Shown: positions 51,101-61,100, counted from the first letter of the stretch. The stretch is 64,000 bases of DNA from Owenia fusiformis (GCA_903813345.2 CAIIXF020000001.1:21657915-21721914), one strand, 5' to 3'. The notes: generated from the letters alone by a model not told the origin. Program-made: numbers and translations.

Positions 51101-54100
51101 TATGAGGTTAAGGCCATTTTCTTCACTTCTTCCCAGTTGTCTATATTTGGGTCAAACAGGCGTATCTCAAGTTCATCTCGTTTGACTCTTATTGGTGGTT
51201 TGTTGCTCATGTTGAATAGACCTAACATTGTGCCTGTAAATATAATCATTATGTGATTCATTTTCCCTCATTTATTTTTTTAACTTTAATTTGTGGTTTG
51301 TTGCTCATGTTGAATAGACCTAACATTGTGCCTGTAAATATAATCATTATGTGATTCGTTTTCCCTCATTTATTTTTTTACTTTTATTGGTGGTTTGGTC
51401 TTGATGTTGAATAGGTCTAACATTGTGCCTGTATTAATATAATCAAGCAGATTCCCTTATTTTTGAAAATTACAGTTTTGAATATTCAATAATTATTTCT
51501 TATTCAATATTCCGATAAAGCATTAGGAATTGTTTGGAACATACAATCGCTTTGAAATCTAAATCCCAAATGTTCAGGATAACTTTCAGAAATCAGTGAT
51601 CATGGTGTCATAGTGCAGTAGTTTAGTCATCATGTTATACTTACATCGAATCACTTAACCAGGTCTGCCTCCCTTCAGCATTTACTTTTTCTTTATAAAT
51701 ATCTGTTACTAAAAATCTTATTCATAGTCACATAGTTCACCTAGTCAAGTAGCATTCTCAACATTACAGTACATGAGAGTATACCAAGGACATGTTGACC
51801 TATCAATAGTGATTAGATGAGCATTGTACAATTGTGTCACATATGCACATAATATAACAACAGTACATAATGTCAAATGAATGATGAGCTCACAAAGTAA
51901 AACACCCCATACTAACAAGAAATACAATATGGAGTATAACCCCAACAGGAATATGAATGCTTTCATCAATGAGTGTCTCATTTGGTGTAAGATTCCAGCT
52001 GCTAGTAATGCTAATACAATGCTAACCTTTGGATGGAATAATTTGCCTTTCATCATTATTGGAACTGGTTCTGTGTATGAGGTTAAGGCCATTTTCTTTA
52101 CTTCTTCCCAGTTGTCTATATTTGGGTCAAACAGGCGTACTCAAGTTCATCTCGTTTGACTTTTATTATGTCACCACCAAAAGTGGTGACATATTGTTAT
52201 GGTCTCCGTTTTTATGTCACCACCAAAAGTGGTGACATATTGTTATGGTCTCCGTTTTTTTGCGACGGCGGTTGGCGTCCGGCGGTTGGCGTCCGGCGTA
52301 AGGCGGTTGGCGTCCGGCGTCTGTAACAATTTCTTACAACTTCCTATAACTTAACAAATACTGTTTAGACTGACTTCAATTTTTTTCTAAATCATCTACA
52401 TGTTCTCAGAAGTTCAAATCTGACTTTAGATTTGACATTTGACCTTCAATGACCTTCTCAAGGTCAAAAAGGTCTTTTTTCAACTTGCTTAACATTGACT
52501 AAATTTTTTTCAAAATCATCTACATGTTCTCAGAAATTCAAATCTGACTTTAGATTTGACATTTGACCTTCAAATCTGACTTTAGATTTGACATTTGACC
52601 TTCAATGACCTTCTCAAGGTCAAAAAAGGTCAAAAAGGTCTGTTTTCAACTTGCTTCAAATTGACTAAATTTTTTTTTCAAAATCATCTACATGTTCTCA
52701 GAAATTCAAATCTGACTTAAGATTTGACTTAAGATTTGACCTTCAATGACCTTCTCAAGGTCAAAAAGGGTCAAAAAGGTCTGTTTTCAACTTGCTTCAA
52801 ATTGACTAAAAAAAATTTTCAAAATCATCTACGTGTTCTCAGAAATTCAAATATGACTTTAGATTTGACTTAAGATTTGACATTTGACCTTCAATGACCT
52901 TCTCAAAGTCAAAAAAGGTCAAAAAGGTCTTTTTTCAACTTGCTTCAAATTGACTAAATTTTTTTTTCAAAATCATCTACATGTTCTCAGAAATTCAAAT
53001 CTGACTTTAGATTTCACATTTGACCTTCAATGACCTTCTCAAGGTCAAAAAAGGTCAAAAAGGTCTTTTTTCAACTTGCTTCAAATTGACTAATTTTTTT
53101 TTTCAAAATCATCTACATGTTCTCAGAAATTCAAATCTGACTTTAGATTTGACATTTGACCTTTAATGACCTTCTCAAGGTCAAAAAAGGTCAAAAAGGT
53201 ATGTTTTTAACTTGCTTCAAATTGACTAAAAAAATTTTTCAAAATCATCTACGTGTTCTCAGAAATTCAAATCTGACTTTACATTTGACTTAAGATTTGA
53301 CATTTGACCTTCAATGACCTTCTCAAAGTCAAAAAAGGTCAAAAAGGTCTTTTTTCAACTTGCTTCAAATTGACTAAATTTTTTTTTCAAAATCATCTAC
53401 ATGTTCTCAGAAATTCAAATCTGACTTTAGATTTGACATTTGACCTTCAATGACCTTCTCAATGTCAAAAAAGGGGTATTTTTTCATCTTGCTTCAAATT
53501 GACTAAATTTTTTTTCAAAAGCATCTACATGTTCTCAGAAATTCAAATATGACTATAGATTTGACTTAAGATTTGACATTTGACCTTTAATGACCTTCTC
53601 AAGGTCAAAAAAGGTCAAAAAGGTCTGTTTTCAACTTGCTTCAAATTGACCAAATTTTTTTTTCAAAATCATCTACATCTTTTCAGAAGTTCAAATTTGA
53701 CTTTACAAGTTCTCAGAAATTCAAATCTGACTTAAGTTTGAACTCATAATATTGTGAGCAACTAGGTGGTGACATTTTGTCATGTTAATGCCTTGTTTGT
53801 GGTTTGTTGCTCACGTTGAATAGACCTAACATTGTGCCTGTAAATATAATCATTATTTGATTCGTTTTCCCTCATTTATTTTTTAACTTTTATTGGTGGT
53901 TTGTTGCTCATGTTGAATAGACCTAACATTGTGCCTGTAAATATAATCATATGTGATTCGTTTTCCCTCATTTTTTTGAATATGATATTTTATCAAATAT
54001 ACACTTTGGTTTCTCATGAAATATGAGGAAAAAATTAAGCAGTTTGAAACTAAATAGACTGATTCCATAAAGACAATTTTTTTTTATTTTGTTGCTCAAG

Positions 54101-57100
54101 CTAGGATATTGTGATAGAATTATGTTTCATTGATTGCAGAATATTTGTTTCTCCTACTGATATATATTAATGTTGCTCTTTCCCAAAAAATGAGTGCAGA
54201 TAGACAATGTCTGGTTGGAGTGCTACACAAGGTTCTTGTCACATGCTCACTTTGTCACGAAACATGGCATATGTGCTCTTTTTCACAGAACAAAATTTTT
54301 CAGAACGCAGTCAATTTATTTCTGTATTTATTTATTTATTGTATGTTTTACTGTATCTAAAGAGTCAATAAAAGATATATGTATTCACACCCGGTAATCG
54401 TAAGAAATGAACGGAGGGGGGAGTATCTGATTTTTGCTAGAAAATTCAACAAATCTGAAAGATTTATTTTTTCAAGAGAAAGTTTACGATTGAATTGCTA
54501 AATGAATAGGTGCAGAACTCTGGGAAGTATGTTAGGTCTTGTCGGATTTCTTTTGAACTGATGGGCTTCTAAGATATAAGACCTATTAAAAAAGGCACAG
54601 CGTCGCCAATGTGCAAATGGCAAGGTTTCTGCTATAAATCCAGCAATAAGGGTCTACACAACCTGTGATAATACTTGTTAGTGACCTTATTATCACAAAG
54701 CTATTGTCATTGTTGTTTTTTTTAAATACGTTACCATACGTTATATAAAAAATAAACAAAAATAATAGATTTTGAATGGAGGGGGGACTGAACGGAGGGG
54801 GGGGGGGGTAATGTATGTATAAGGCATGTGATAAGAGATGTAACTTGATTTTATTTTGAATAATTCCAAATGTCCCTTTTTTCACTCTTCAGAGTTGTAA
54901 TATCCAGTTGTTACTGAGTCACTGCAGTTCATTTTTCAAATACACAAATTCGTGGAAATTTCTTCCACCTTAAAGTCATATTACTCCCCCCTCCCTTCAC
55001 TCCCCCTCCATTCGATTTTAATTATTTTCGATTATTTTTTTATCTAACGTATGGAAATATTTTGCGATAAAAAAAAGATCTTATATCTTAGAAGCATATT
55101 GGTTCAAAAAAAATCTGAGAAGACCTAACATATTTCACCGTGTACTGCACCTACCGTATTCTCTGTAATTAGCGCCCAGGGCGTTTAGAAAATTGAAAAT
55201 ACATTATTTAGACCATTCTAATAAGCGCCCATGTATGAAAGAAATCAGAAATCCCGAGGAATTTCATGTATGGCAATTTTTCTTGACAAGAATGCATTTT
55301 CTTCAACATATTTTTATAATAATATGACAAGTGCTGTTATTGGAGAGAATACGGTAAAGATCGCTTAGACAATATTGACAGTGGTTGAAGACCCGTCTAT
55401 GTCTAATTTATTTCCGGCACGCCCACTTTGTCATTATCGCCGATTACCTTCAATATGTCCACTAGAGACTGCTGGATATCGATCTAAAGTTATACATTAT
55501 TTCTAATTTGATGAGAGATCATCATTATTCGTGCAAAAGTCGTGTAAAAGTCGAGAAACATTAAAAAGAAACCAGAAAGTTCACGACCTTGACATGCGCA
55601 GAACATCTGCGCAGTAGCTTTTGAAATTTCTGAATGCCGATAAAGAACAATTCCTTCATTCATTATGGATTATTATGATTCCTCGATGTTTCTTGAACTT
55701 TGTGAAGCGGGGTGGGCACTTATTAGAGAGTGGGCGGTAATTACAGAGAATACGGTATTCATTTAGCCATTCAATTGTTAACTTTCTTTTGAAAAATAAA
55801 TCTTCCAGATTTGATGAATTTTCTAGCAAAAATCATCTGCTCCCCCTCCGTTCATTTCTTCCGATCACCGGGGGTGGTATATATCATTTGATTTTCTTCA
55901 TGCTTGTTTCCTTGGAAATTTTAAAGTATATGTGTTGCTCTCAACACCGAGTATAGGTTTGATAAAGTAGTGAGTAAACATTCTTACTCGTGTAAAACCG
56001 CACTTCTCGTAGATTTTCATTGCACTTTGTTGATATATAGTCGTAAATAGTACCAACTCATTATATTTATTCTTTTCATGATAGTCTATTACAAAATTAA
56101 CCATCAATTCAGCTAGTCCATTGCGCCTGTAATCAGTTGCTACAACCACACGCGTAAGTTCACCTCGCTTGCCAACATCCAGTTCATGTACACCAATAGA
56201 GCCAATAAGTTTCCCCCTGTGGAAGAGCAGCCATAATTTATGGTCATGTTCAGTCCAATATTCTACAAAATTGTGATAATCGCTCAGTTTGGACAGCTCC
56301 CAAAGTAGAACACCCCATACTAACAAGAAATACAATATGGAGTATAACCCCAACAGGAATATGAGTGCGTTCATCAATGAGTGTCTCATTTGGTATAAGG
56401 TTCCAGCTGCTAGTAATGCTAATACACTGCTAACCATTGGATGGAATAATTTGCCTTTCATCATTATTGGAACTGGTTCTGTGTATGAGGTTAAGGCCAT
56501 TTTCTTCACTTCTTCCCAGTTGTTTATATTTGGGTCAAACAGGCATATCTCAAGTTCATCTCGTTTTACTTTTATTGGTGGTTTGTTGCTCATGTTGAAT
56601 AGACCTAACATTGTGCCTGTAAATGTAATCATATGTGATTTGTTTTCCCTCATTTTTTTTGAATATGATATTTTATCAAATATACACTTTGGTTTCTCAT
56701 GAAATATGACGAGAAAATTAAGCAGTTTGAAACTAAAATGTAAACTAAATAGACCGATTCCATAAAGACAAGTTATTTTTATTTTGTTGCTCAAGCTAGG
56801 AAATTGTGATAGAATTATGTTTCATTGATTGCAGAATATTTGTTTCTCGTACTGTTATATATTAATGTTGCCCTCTCCCCAAAATTGAGTGCAAATATAC
56901 TATGTCTGTCTGATTGGAGTGGTACACAATGGCTTTGAAGTCTATATCTCAAAAGTTTAGGATAAAAGCTGTGATCACAGTATTGTTGCACAGTAACTTA
57001 ATAGAAATGTTATACTTACATTTAATCACTAAACCAGGTCAGTGTCCCTTCAGGATTTACTTTTTTATAATAATCTGTTACCAAAAAGTCTTTACTTGGC

Positions 57101-60100
57101 GCTCATACAATGTAGAGATCTTGTAAAAATGACAATGTTTATTAAAGTGTGCTTTTGACCTATATTTTGCTGATAAACCTTGCTCAGGTTCTTGTCACAT
57201 GCTCACTTTGTCATGAAACATGACATATGTGCTCCTTATCATAGAACAAAATTTTTCAGAACACAGTCAATTTATTTCTGTATAAAAACCCTTTGTGTAA
57301 ATGAACACTTTTCGTGGTCCCATATTATTCATTATACACAGGTTTTAATGTATCTAAAGAGTCAATAAAAGATATATGTATATTTCTTCCGATCACCGGG
57401 CGTGGTATATATCATTTGATTTTCTCTATGCTTGTTTCCTTGGAAATTTTAAAGTATATGTGTTGCTCTCAACACCCAATATAGGTTTGATAAAGTAGTG
57501 AGTAAACATTCTAACTCGTGTAAAACCGCACTTCTCGTAGATTTTCATTGCACTTTGTTGATATATAGTCGTATATAGTACCAACTCATTATATATTTTT
57601 TTTTCATGATAGTCTATTACAAAATTAACCATCAATTCAGCTAGTCCATTTCGCCTGTAATCAGTTGCTACAACCACACGCGTAAGTTCACCTCGCTTGC
57701 CAACATCCAGTTCATTTACACCAATAGAGCCAATAAGTTTCCCCCTATGGAAGAGCAGCCATAATTTATGGTCAGGTCCTATCCAGTATTCTACGAAATT
57801 GTGATATTCACTCAGTTTGTACATCTCCCAAAGTGGAATTCCCCATATTAGTAAGAAATACAGTATGGAGTATAACCCCAACAGGAATATGAGTCCATTC
57901 ATCAATGAGTGTCTCATTTGGTGTAAGATTCCAGCTGCTAGTAATGCTAATACACTGCTAACCTTTGGATTGAATAGTTGGCCTTTCATGATTATTGGAA
58001 TTACCTCTGTGTAGGGGACTAAGGTCATTTTCTTTACTTCTTCCCAGTTGTCTTTGTTTGGATCAAACAGGCGTATCTCAAGTTCATCTCGTTTGACTTT
58101 TATTTGTAGTTTGTTACTCACGTTGAATAGACCTAACATTGTGCCTGTAAATAATCATTATGTGATTCGTTTTCCCTCATTTATTTTTTACTTTTATTGG
58201 TGGTTTGTTGTTGATGTTGAATAGGTCTAACATTGTGCATGTAAATATAATGAAGCAGATTTTGTAAACCTTGACTATAAGACGTGTCTGAGTATGATAA
58301 AGTATCGTGAAAAAATTATTATTAAAGTATTATCAAAAAAGCAGTGATCATGTTGTCATAGTGCAGTATTTTAGTCATCATGTTATACTTACATCAAATC
58401 ACTAAATCAGGTCAGTCTCCCTTCAGCATTTACTTTTTTATTTTTTATAAATACCTGTTACTAAAAATCTTATCGTCTCTCATAAAATAAAGACTGTGTA
58501 TAAATGACCTTGAATATCAGACATGTCTCAGTATTGGGACAGCTTGGCCTATATTTTGCAGATGTCTTATTTAAAATATATTTACCTCTAAGTCCCAAAT
58601 GTTCAGGATGACTTTCAAAAAGCAGTGATCATGGTGTCATAGTGTCATTGTCTCTCATAAAAATAGAGATTTTGTTAAAATGACCTTGAGTATCAGACAT
58701 GTCTAAGTATGATAAAGTATTGTGTCAGCTTGGTCTATTTTTTCGTAGTCACATAATTCGCCTAGTCAAGTAGCATGAGAGTATACCAAGGACATGTTGT
58801 CCTATCAATGGTGATACAATTGTGCCACATAAACAGTACATAATGTAAAATGAATTGACAAAATTCGAAACTTGACATTCTAATGAAAATGACCTTTTTG
58901 ATTTTATTGATCAAATACTTAAAATGGTTTAAGAACCTGGCTGAAAATCATCTTGCCCATCAAACAAAATCTGTACAGTTATGTTGTATTCTTTGTAAAA
59001 TCAATAAATTATACCTTAATCGCCTACTCCCCCCTCCATCCTTTTTGTACGATCACCGGGCGTGACAGTTGTACATGTTTATCAAAAGATGCCACACAAA
59101 TTATTTGAAACTTCATATGGCTTAAGTATCATTGCTCAACATCTTGGTGATCACACAGGTAAAAAAGTATATCTGGGTCATAAAAAATGAATTGATTTTA
59201 GATCTTGAATAAAAAAAGTATTTAAAAACACCAATCGTATCATAATCAACATTGAATGAATCATTTACATTGGAATTTCTCCTTGACAACAAGTGTGACC
59301 TCATTTCATATTGTGATTCATCCCACTTCTTGATATAATGATGGAGTCATTGTGTGAAAGCTTGCCTTGATGACCTTTTCCAGTGAAATGAAATGTTTTG
59401 TTATTTTGAAATGCTTTGACCAGAATTAATGTTGTTATCAAACTGACAGATCTTTACTGAAAAATATTCAATATCAATTTTATGGTAACAGATAGTGATT
59501 TTTTAATTAAATTACTTGTAGATATTTGCTGATATATGAATGTATCTGGAATATTAGCTATATCCAGTATTTCAGTTTGAATTAAGTAGTTGTATTTTAA
59601 CAGTCATCTTCCATGTGGTAAGGTTAAGGCAAAGAGAAAAACTAGAGAATGTAAAATGTAAGATTGTAATATATGATGTATATCTTATCGAGGGGGGGAG
59701 ATTTCCAAAATATGACGCTTTGGTATTTGCACGTTCAATAACCAATTTTATAAACACCTCATTTGCCATTGAAATGAATCTCACAATCTTCCCTTTTTTA
59801 TGAGTATTCCCTACAACTTCGAGTAACTTCAAAACTATTACTGCAGTTTTGAAATAAACACCCTATCCACAATTTCACATTTTACTTTGTGCATCCACAG
59901 CACTGAGAGAGCACATGCACATGATTGTTCATATGATCACATCCTGCAATTTGATTGGACATCATATACTGTGGGATCCCTGAATACGATAAGATATGAA
60001 AGAATTGTGGGAGCTACTCACTCCTTCTGTATCATATCAGAACTTTTTGATTTTATGCTTGCCCCGAGTCATGCATTCAAGTGCATTGAATAAAGAGGTA

Positions 60101-60438
60101 AATCAGAGAATGCATATAGACAATGAGTGTACATGTATATGAATTTTACATTTGTCCTTAAAATGTCAAAATGACACAAGAATTTTATGATATAAACCTA
60201 ATACTATTTTTGTGTTCATCTGTTCCAGGTCACATCAAGGTGGACTTTTAGATGCCCAGGGTGTCCTAAAGCTTTATCCGTGGAAGACTCCCACTTTCAC
60301 GAACGGCACAAATGTATGAACTTTTTTGTGAAGATATATGGATACATGCCTTTGCTGTATACTCAATTCAGAGTTGACTCGGTGCTCTTTAAAACAAGAA
60401 TTCCCCACGACAAACAGAAATGCTTTAAGTTTATATAA
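45104..60438 (+). CDS. EXTL3: Exostosin-like 3 (heparan sulfate chain-initiating GlcNAc transferase)
   Basis: Seven coding exons join in frame: 45104-47141, 47598-47699, 48422-48576, 48800-48927, 49526-49670, 49899-50027 and 60229-60438 (TAA), giving 968 residues (human EXTL3 is 919). Order: short cytosolic tail, membrane anchor ~25-45 ending VPLIAHYY, coiled coil ~78-155, exostosin/GT47-like region with HTCFDYSRC and SGFPVY, then the C-terminal GT64 domain. The GT64 part has SIDDDAH (DXD metal site, residues 793-795), [26 protein letters not shown] and a KCFKFI end. This matches EXTL3, a type II Golgi/ER enzyme that adds the first GlcNAc to the heparan sulfate linker. An Asn-rich insertion (~380-430) explains the extra length. 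The last intron is 10.2 kb and holds a cluster of acetyltransferase genes on the other strand. Confidence 0.97.
47876..48281. mobile_element. Foldback MITE (406 bp) with 5-bp target duplication
   Basis: The element is almost one hairpin. CACGCGGTCCTAAC pairs with GTACCGCGTG at the ends, TTTGAATTTTTGACCTACC with GGTAGGTCAAAAATTCAAA further in, and CAGCTGTTAGAAG/CTTCTTACAGCTG at the centre. ATATT flanks both sides (47871-47875 and 48282-48286). It lies in an EXTL3 intron. Confidence 0.85.
50010..50240 (+). repeat. 39-bp tandem repeat that includes the EXTL3 5' splice site
   Basis: The junction after EXTL3 coding exon 6 (CCAATTAAG|gtaactatttcactcattg) is followed by five more copies of the same unit. 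Donor-like positions are 50028 (used), 50066, 50105, 50144, 50183 and 50222. Spacing is 38 then 39, 39, 39 and 39. Four of the five extra copies keep gtaac. The array is also open on the minus strand, which I regard as a consequence of the 39-bp period. Confidence 0.85.
50515..51228 (-). CDS. NAT8-like GNAT-family N-acetyltransferase, copy 1
   Basis: This single-exon frame of 237 residues starts at MLGLFN. A hydrophobic pair of segments lies at ~60-104 ([33 protein letters not shown]). The GNAT fold follows: [20 protein letters not shown] carries the acetyl-CoA-binding R-x-x-G-x-A loop (~152-170), and [11 protein letters not shown] is the C-terminal helix/strand motif. An N-terminal membrane hairpin before the catalytic domain is the layout of NAT8, an ER-bound cysteine-conjugate/lysine acetyltransferase. 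The ATG is preceded by atatttacag|gcaca, an acceptor-like site, so a 5' noncoding exon is likely and the upstream in-frame Met at 51261 is probably intronic. It is nested antisense in the EXTL3 intron. The substrate is unknown. Confidence 0.85.
   Translation of the reverse strand: MLGLFNMSNKPPIRVKRDELEIRLFDPNIDNWEEVKKMALTSYTEPVPIMMKGKLFHPKVSSVLALLAAGTLYQMRHSLMNGLIFLLGLYSILYFLLVWGVLLWELSKLSDYHNFVEYWTEHDHKLWLLFHRGKLIGSIGVNELDVGKRGELTRVVVATDYRGNGLADLMVNFVIDYCKKYNYDELMLRTSVHQQSAMRVYEKCGFTRVRMFTHWFIEPILGVQSNIYNIKLQKKQT
51187..51440 (-). repeat. Tandem copies of the acetyltransferase start module
   Basis: A ~97-bp unit contains TTGGTGGTTTGTTGCTCATG, AATAGACCTAACATTGTGCC and a TTTTCCCTCATTTATTTTTT tail. 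It occurs at the start of copy 1 and again at 51291-51387 and 51388-51440 (partial). Each unit carries the acceptor-like site and the ATG of MLGLFN. Related units are at 53797-53975 and 58183-58245. Confidence 0.8.
51884..52158 (-). pseudogene. NAT8-like pseudogene (copy 2), truncated and split by a transposon
   Basis: It retains residues equivalent to ~20-105 ([20 protein letters not shown] through [13 protein letters not shown]). Sequence identity then stops near 51890, so the whole acetyl-CoA-binding domain is missing. A one-base deletion near 52139 (GGCGTACTCAAG against GGCGTATCTCAAG) breaks the frame. The remaining N-terminal codons are on the other side of the element at 52168-53775, resuming at about 53800-53842. 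A functional product is very unlikely. Confidence 0.85.
52168..53775. mobile_element. ATGTCACCACC-ended element filled with ~140-bp tandem repeats
   Basis: The termini ATGTCACCACC and GGTGGTGACAT are inverted repeats. The first 47 bp (through TTGTTATGGTCTCCGTTTTT) are duplicated in tandem. GGCGGTTGGCGTCCGGCG repeats follow. Then come about ten units of ~125-165 bp, each containing CATCTACATGTTCTCAGAA, TTTGACATTTGACCTTCAAT and AAGGTCAAAAAAGGTC. No transposase is visible, so it is non-autonomous. It is inserted in the 5' part of acetyltransferase copy 2. Confidence 0.85.
53797..53975 (-). repeat. Two further acetyltransferase start modules (orphan)
   Basis: Units at about 53797-53890 and 53891-53975 repeat TGGTTTGTTGCTCA(C/T)G, AATAGACCTAACATTGTGCC and TTCGTTTTCCCTCATTT. 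The first is the displaced N-terminus of copy 2; the second is a duplicate. Beyond them, to 54380, the flank matches 56640-57370, showing segmental duplication. Confidence 0.8.
54389..55875. mobile_element. Long foldback element next to acetyltransferase copy 3
   Basis: The left arm starts CACCCGGTAATCGTAAGAAATGAACGG, and the right arm ends TTCATTTCTTCCGATCACCGGGGGTG. Both arms extend for hundreds of bases (AAAATTCAACAAATCTG, CTTCTAAGATATAAGACC and their complements), with G-rich/C-rich tracts near the centre. The right arm is interrupted by the MITE at 55154-55755. No coding potential was found. Confidence 0.8.
55154..55755. mobile_element. TA-targeted MITE (602 bp) nested in the foldback element
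   Basis: Ends CCGTATTCTCTGTAATTAGCG and GGTAATTACAGAGAATACGG are inverted repeats. TA flanks both sides (55152-55153 and 55756-55757). The intact opposite arm (…GCACCTATTCATTT… in complement) shows the empty site with a single TA. An internal GAGAGAATACGGTA near 55338 hints at a composite structure. A TA target suggests a Tc1/mariner relative. Confidence 0.85.
55898..56611 (-). CDS. NAT8-like GNAT-family N-acetyltransferase, copy 3
   Basis: 237 residues from MLGLFN, the same length as copies 1 and 4. The open frame extends upstream to 56794, but the acceptor-like tttacag just before the ATG and the loss of frame there in copy 4 favour this start. The membrane hairpin and the acetyl-CoA loop ([14 protein letters not shown]) are intact, as is the [11 protein letters not shown] motif. 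Residues up to ~130 are almost those of copy 1. From RRNGLAE on it follows copy 4, as if made by gene conversion. It lies antisense in the EXTL3 intron, directly beside a foldback element at its 3' end. Confidence 0.85.
   Translation of the reverse strand: MLGLFNMSNKPPIKVKRDELEICLFDPNINNWEEVKKMALTSYTEPVPIMMKGKLFHPMVSSVLALLAAGTLYQMRHSLMNALIFLLGLYSILYFLLVWGVLLWELSKLSDYHNFVEYWTEHDHKLWLLFHRGKLIGSIGVHELDVGKRGELTRVVVATDYRRNGLAELMVNFVIDYHEKNKYNELVLFTTIYQQSAMKIYEKCGFTRVRMFTHYFIKPILGVESNTYTLKFPRKQA
57426..58139 (-). CDS. NAT8-like GNAT-family N-acetyltransferase, copy 4
   Basis: 237 residues from MLGLFN. The upstream TTTACAGGCACAATG context has a 2-nt deletion relative to copy 1, which rules out the longer start. 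It is more diverged than copies 1 and 3 in the N-terminal half ([34 protein letters not shown]) but keeps both hydrophobic segments, [12 protein letters not shown] and [11 protein letters not shown]. The flanks repeat those of copies 1 and 3, including GAGTCAATA(A/G)AAGAT just after the gene, so the loci arose by segmental duplication. Activity is likely; the substrate is unknown. Confidence 0.85.
   Translation of the reverse strand: MLGLFNVSNKLQIKVKRDELEIRLFDPNKDNWEEVKKMTLVPYTEVIPIIMKGQLFNPKVSSVLALLAAGILHQMRHSLMNGLIFLLGLYSILYFLLIWGIPLWEMYKLSEYHNFVEYWIGPDHKLWLLFHRGKLIGSIGVNELDVGKRGELTRVVVATDYRRNGLAELMVNFVIDYHEKKIYNELVLYTTIYQQSAMKIYEKCGFTRVRMFTHYFIKPILGVESNTYTLKFPRKQA
58140..60228. other. Remainder of the EXTL3 last intron: duplicated flanks of the acetyltransferase loci
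   Basis: 58183-58245 is another start-module fragment. Segments around 58370-58470, 58600-58640 and 58740-58860 repeat words from 51590-51890 (CAGCATTTACTTTTT, AGTAGCAT(G)AGAGTATACC, AACAGTACATAATGT), so an acetyltransferase copy may once have stood here. A lone foldback terminus (GATCACCGGGCGTG) sits at 59051-59064. From 59100 to 60228 I see nothing else. Confidence 0.55.
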
Positions 60439-61100
60439 CATATGATCTATGGTCTGATGTGATGCTTTTGTGGCATGTTCAATAAATTAATGTATCTTTT
60501 GCAAATGATGTTGATGCAATTGATGTGTGTCTCAAACATTTTATAATGGCTAAAGAAACTGCATTTGAGGCATTTAAGTATGGGCTTTCAAAAGTATGGG
60601 CATTTGGTCTTTCAAGAGAAAAATCCATGCTTTTGAATGTCATTGGTTTATGATTAGCTTTAGTATGATGATAAGTTTATATATGTGTGTGACAAACTTA
60701 TGTGTAAACTGTTAAATATTAATTTGTACAATTTAGTTTGAAAAGCCTTAAGTTAAAGGTGCTTCATCATCGGACATATTGGTTGACTCCCTCATGGCTC
60801 TATATGGCAGTAATTTCTGTTATGAGAAGTAAAAGTGAAAAAATATGTAAAAACTATTATTTTGTGATGAAAATGATTTCCCATCATTCTGTCTGTTTCC
60901 TTTGTATCATGACAATGTGTTGTCTGTCTTATGTAAAACATGTGAAATTTGTAAAAATGCTACAGAATTATTACTGTAAACTGTAATGTTTTACTAAGAT
61001 TTTTTTTATTTACCCATAATATAATATAAGCCCCATATAATATGGGGTTATTTTCATATGTATATACAAATATGTAAAATAAAGCGTTTGTAATGTACAC
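60439..61100 (+). terminator. EXTL3: EXTL3 3' UTR with two candidate polyadenylation signals
   Basis: AATAAA occurs at 60481-60486, 43 nt after the stop, and again at 61078-61083. Either may be used, giving a short or ~650-nt 3' UTR. Between them an ORF of 82 codons (60738-60986) has no recognisable family and is ignored. Confidence 0.5.

Noticed and set aside
52390-53760. Evenly spaced repeats that might suggest a CRISPR-like array
   Set aside because: Units of ~125-165 bp are similar along their whole length with no unique spacers, in an animal transposon.
56612-56794. Longer N-terminus of acetyltransferase copy 3
   Set aside because: The same region is out of frame or disrupted at the other copies, and an acceptor-like tttacag lies just before MLGLFN, so it is probably intron.
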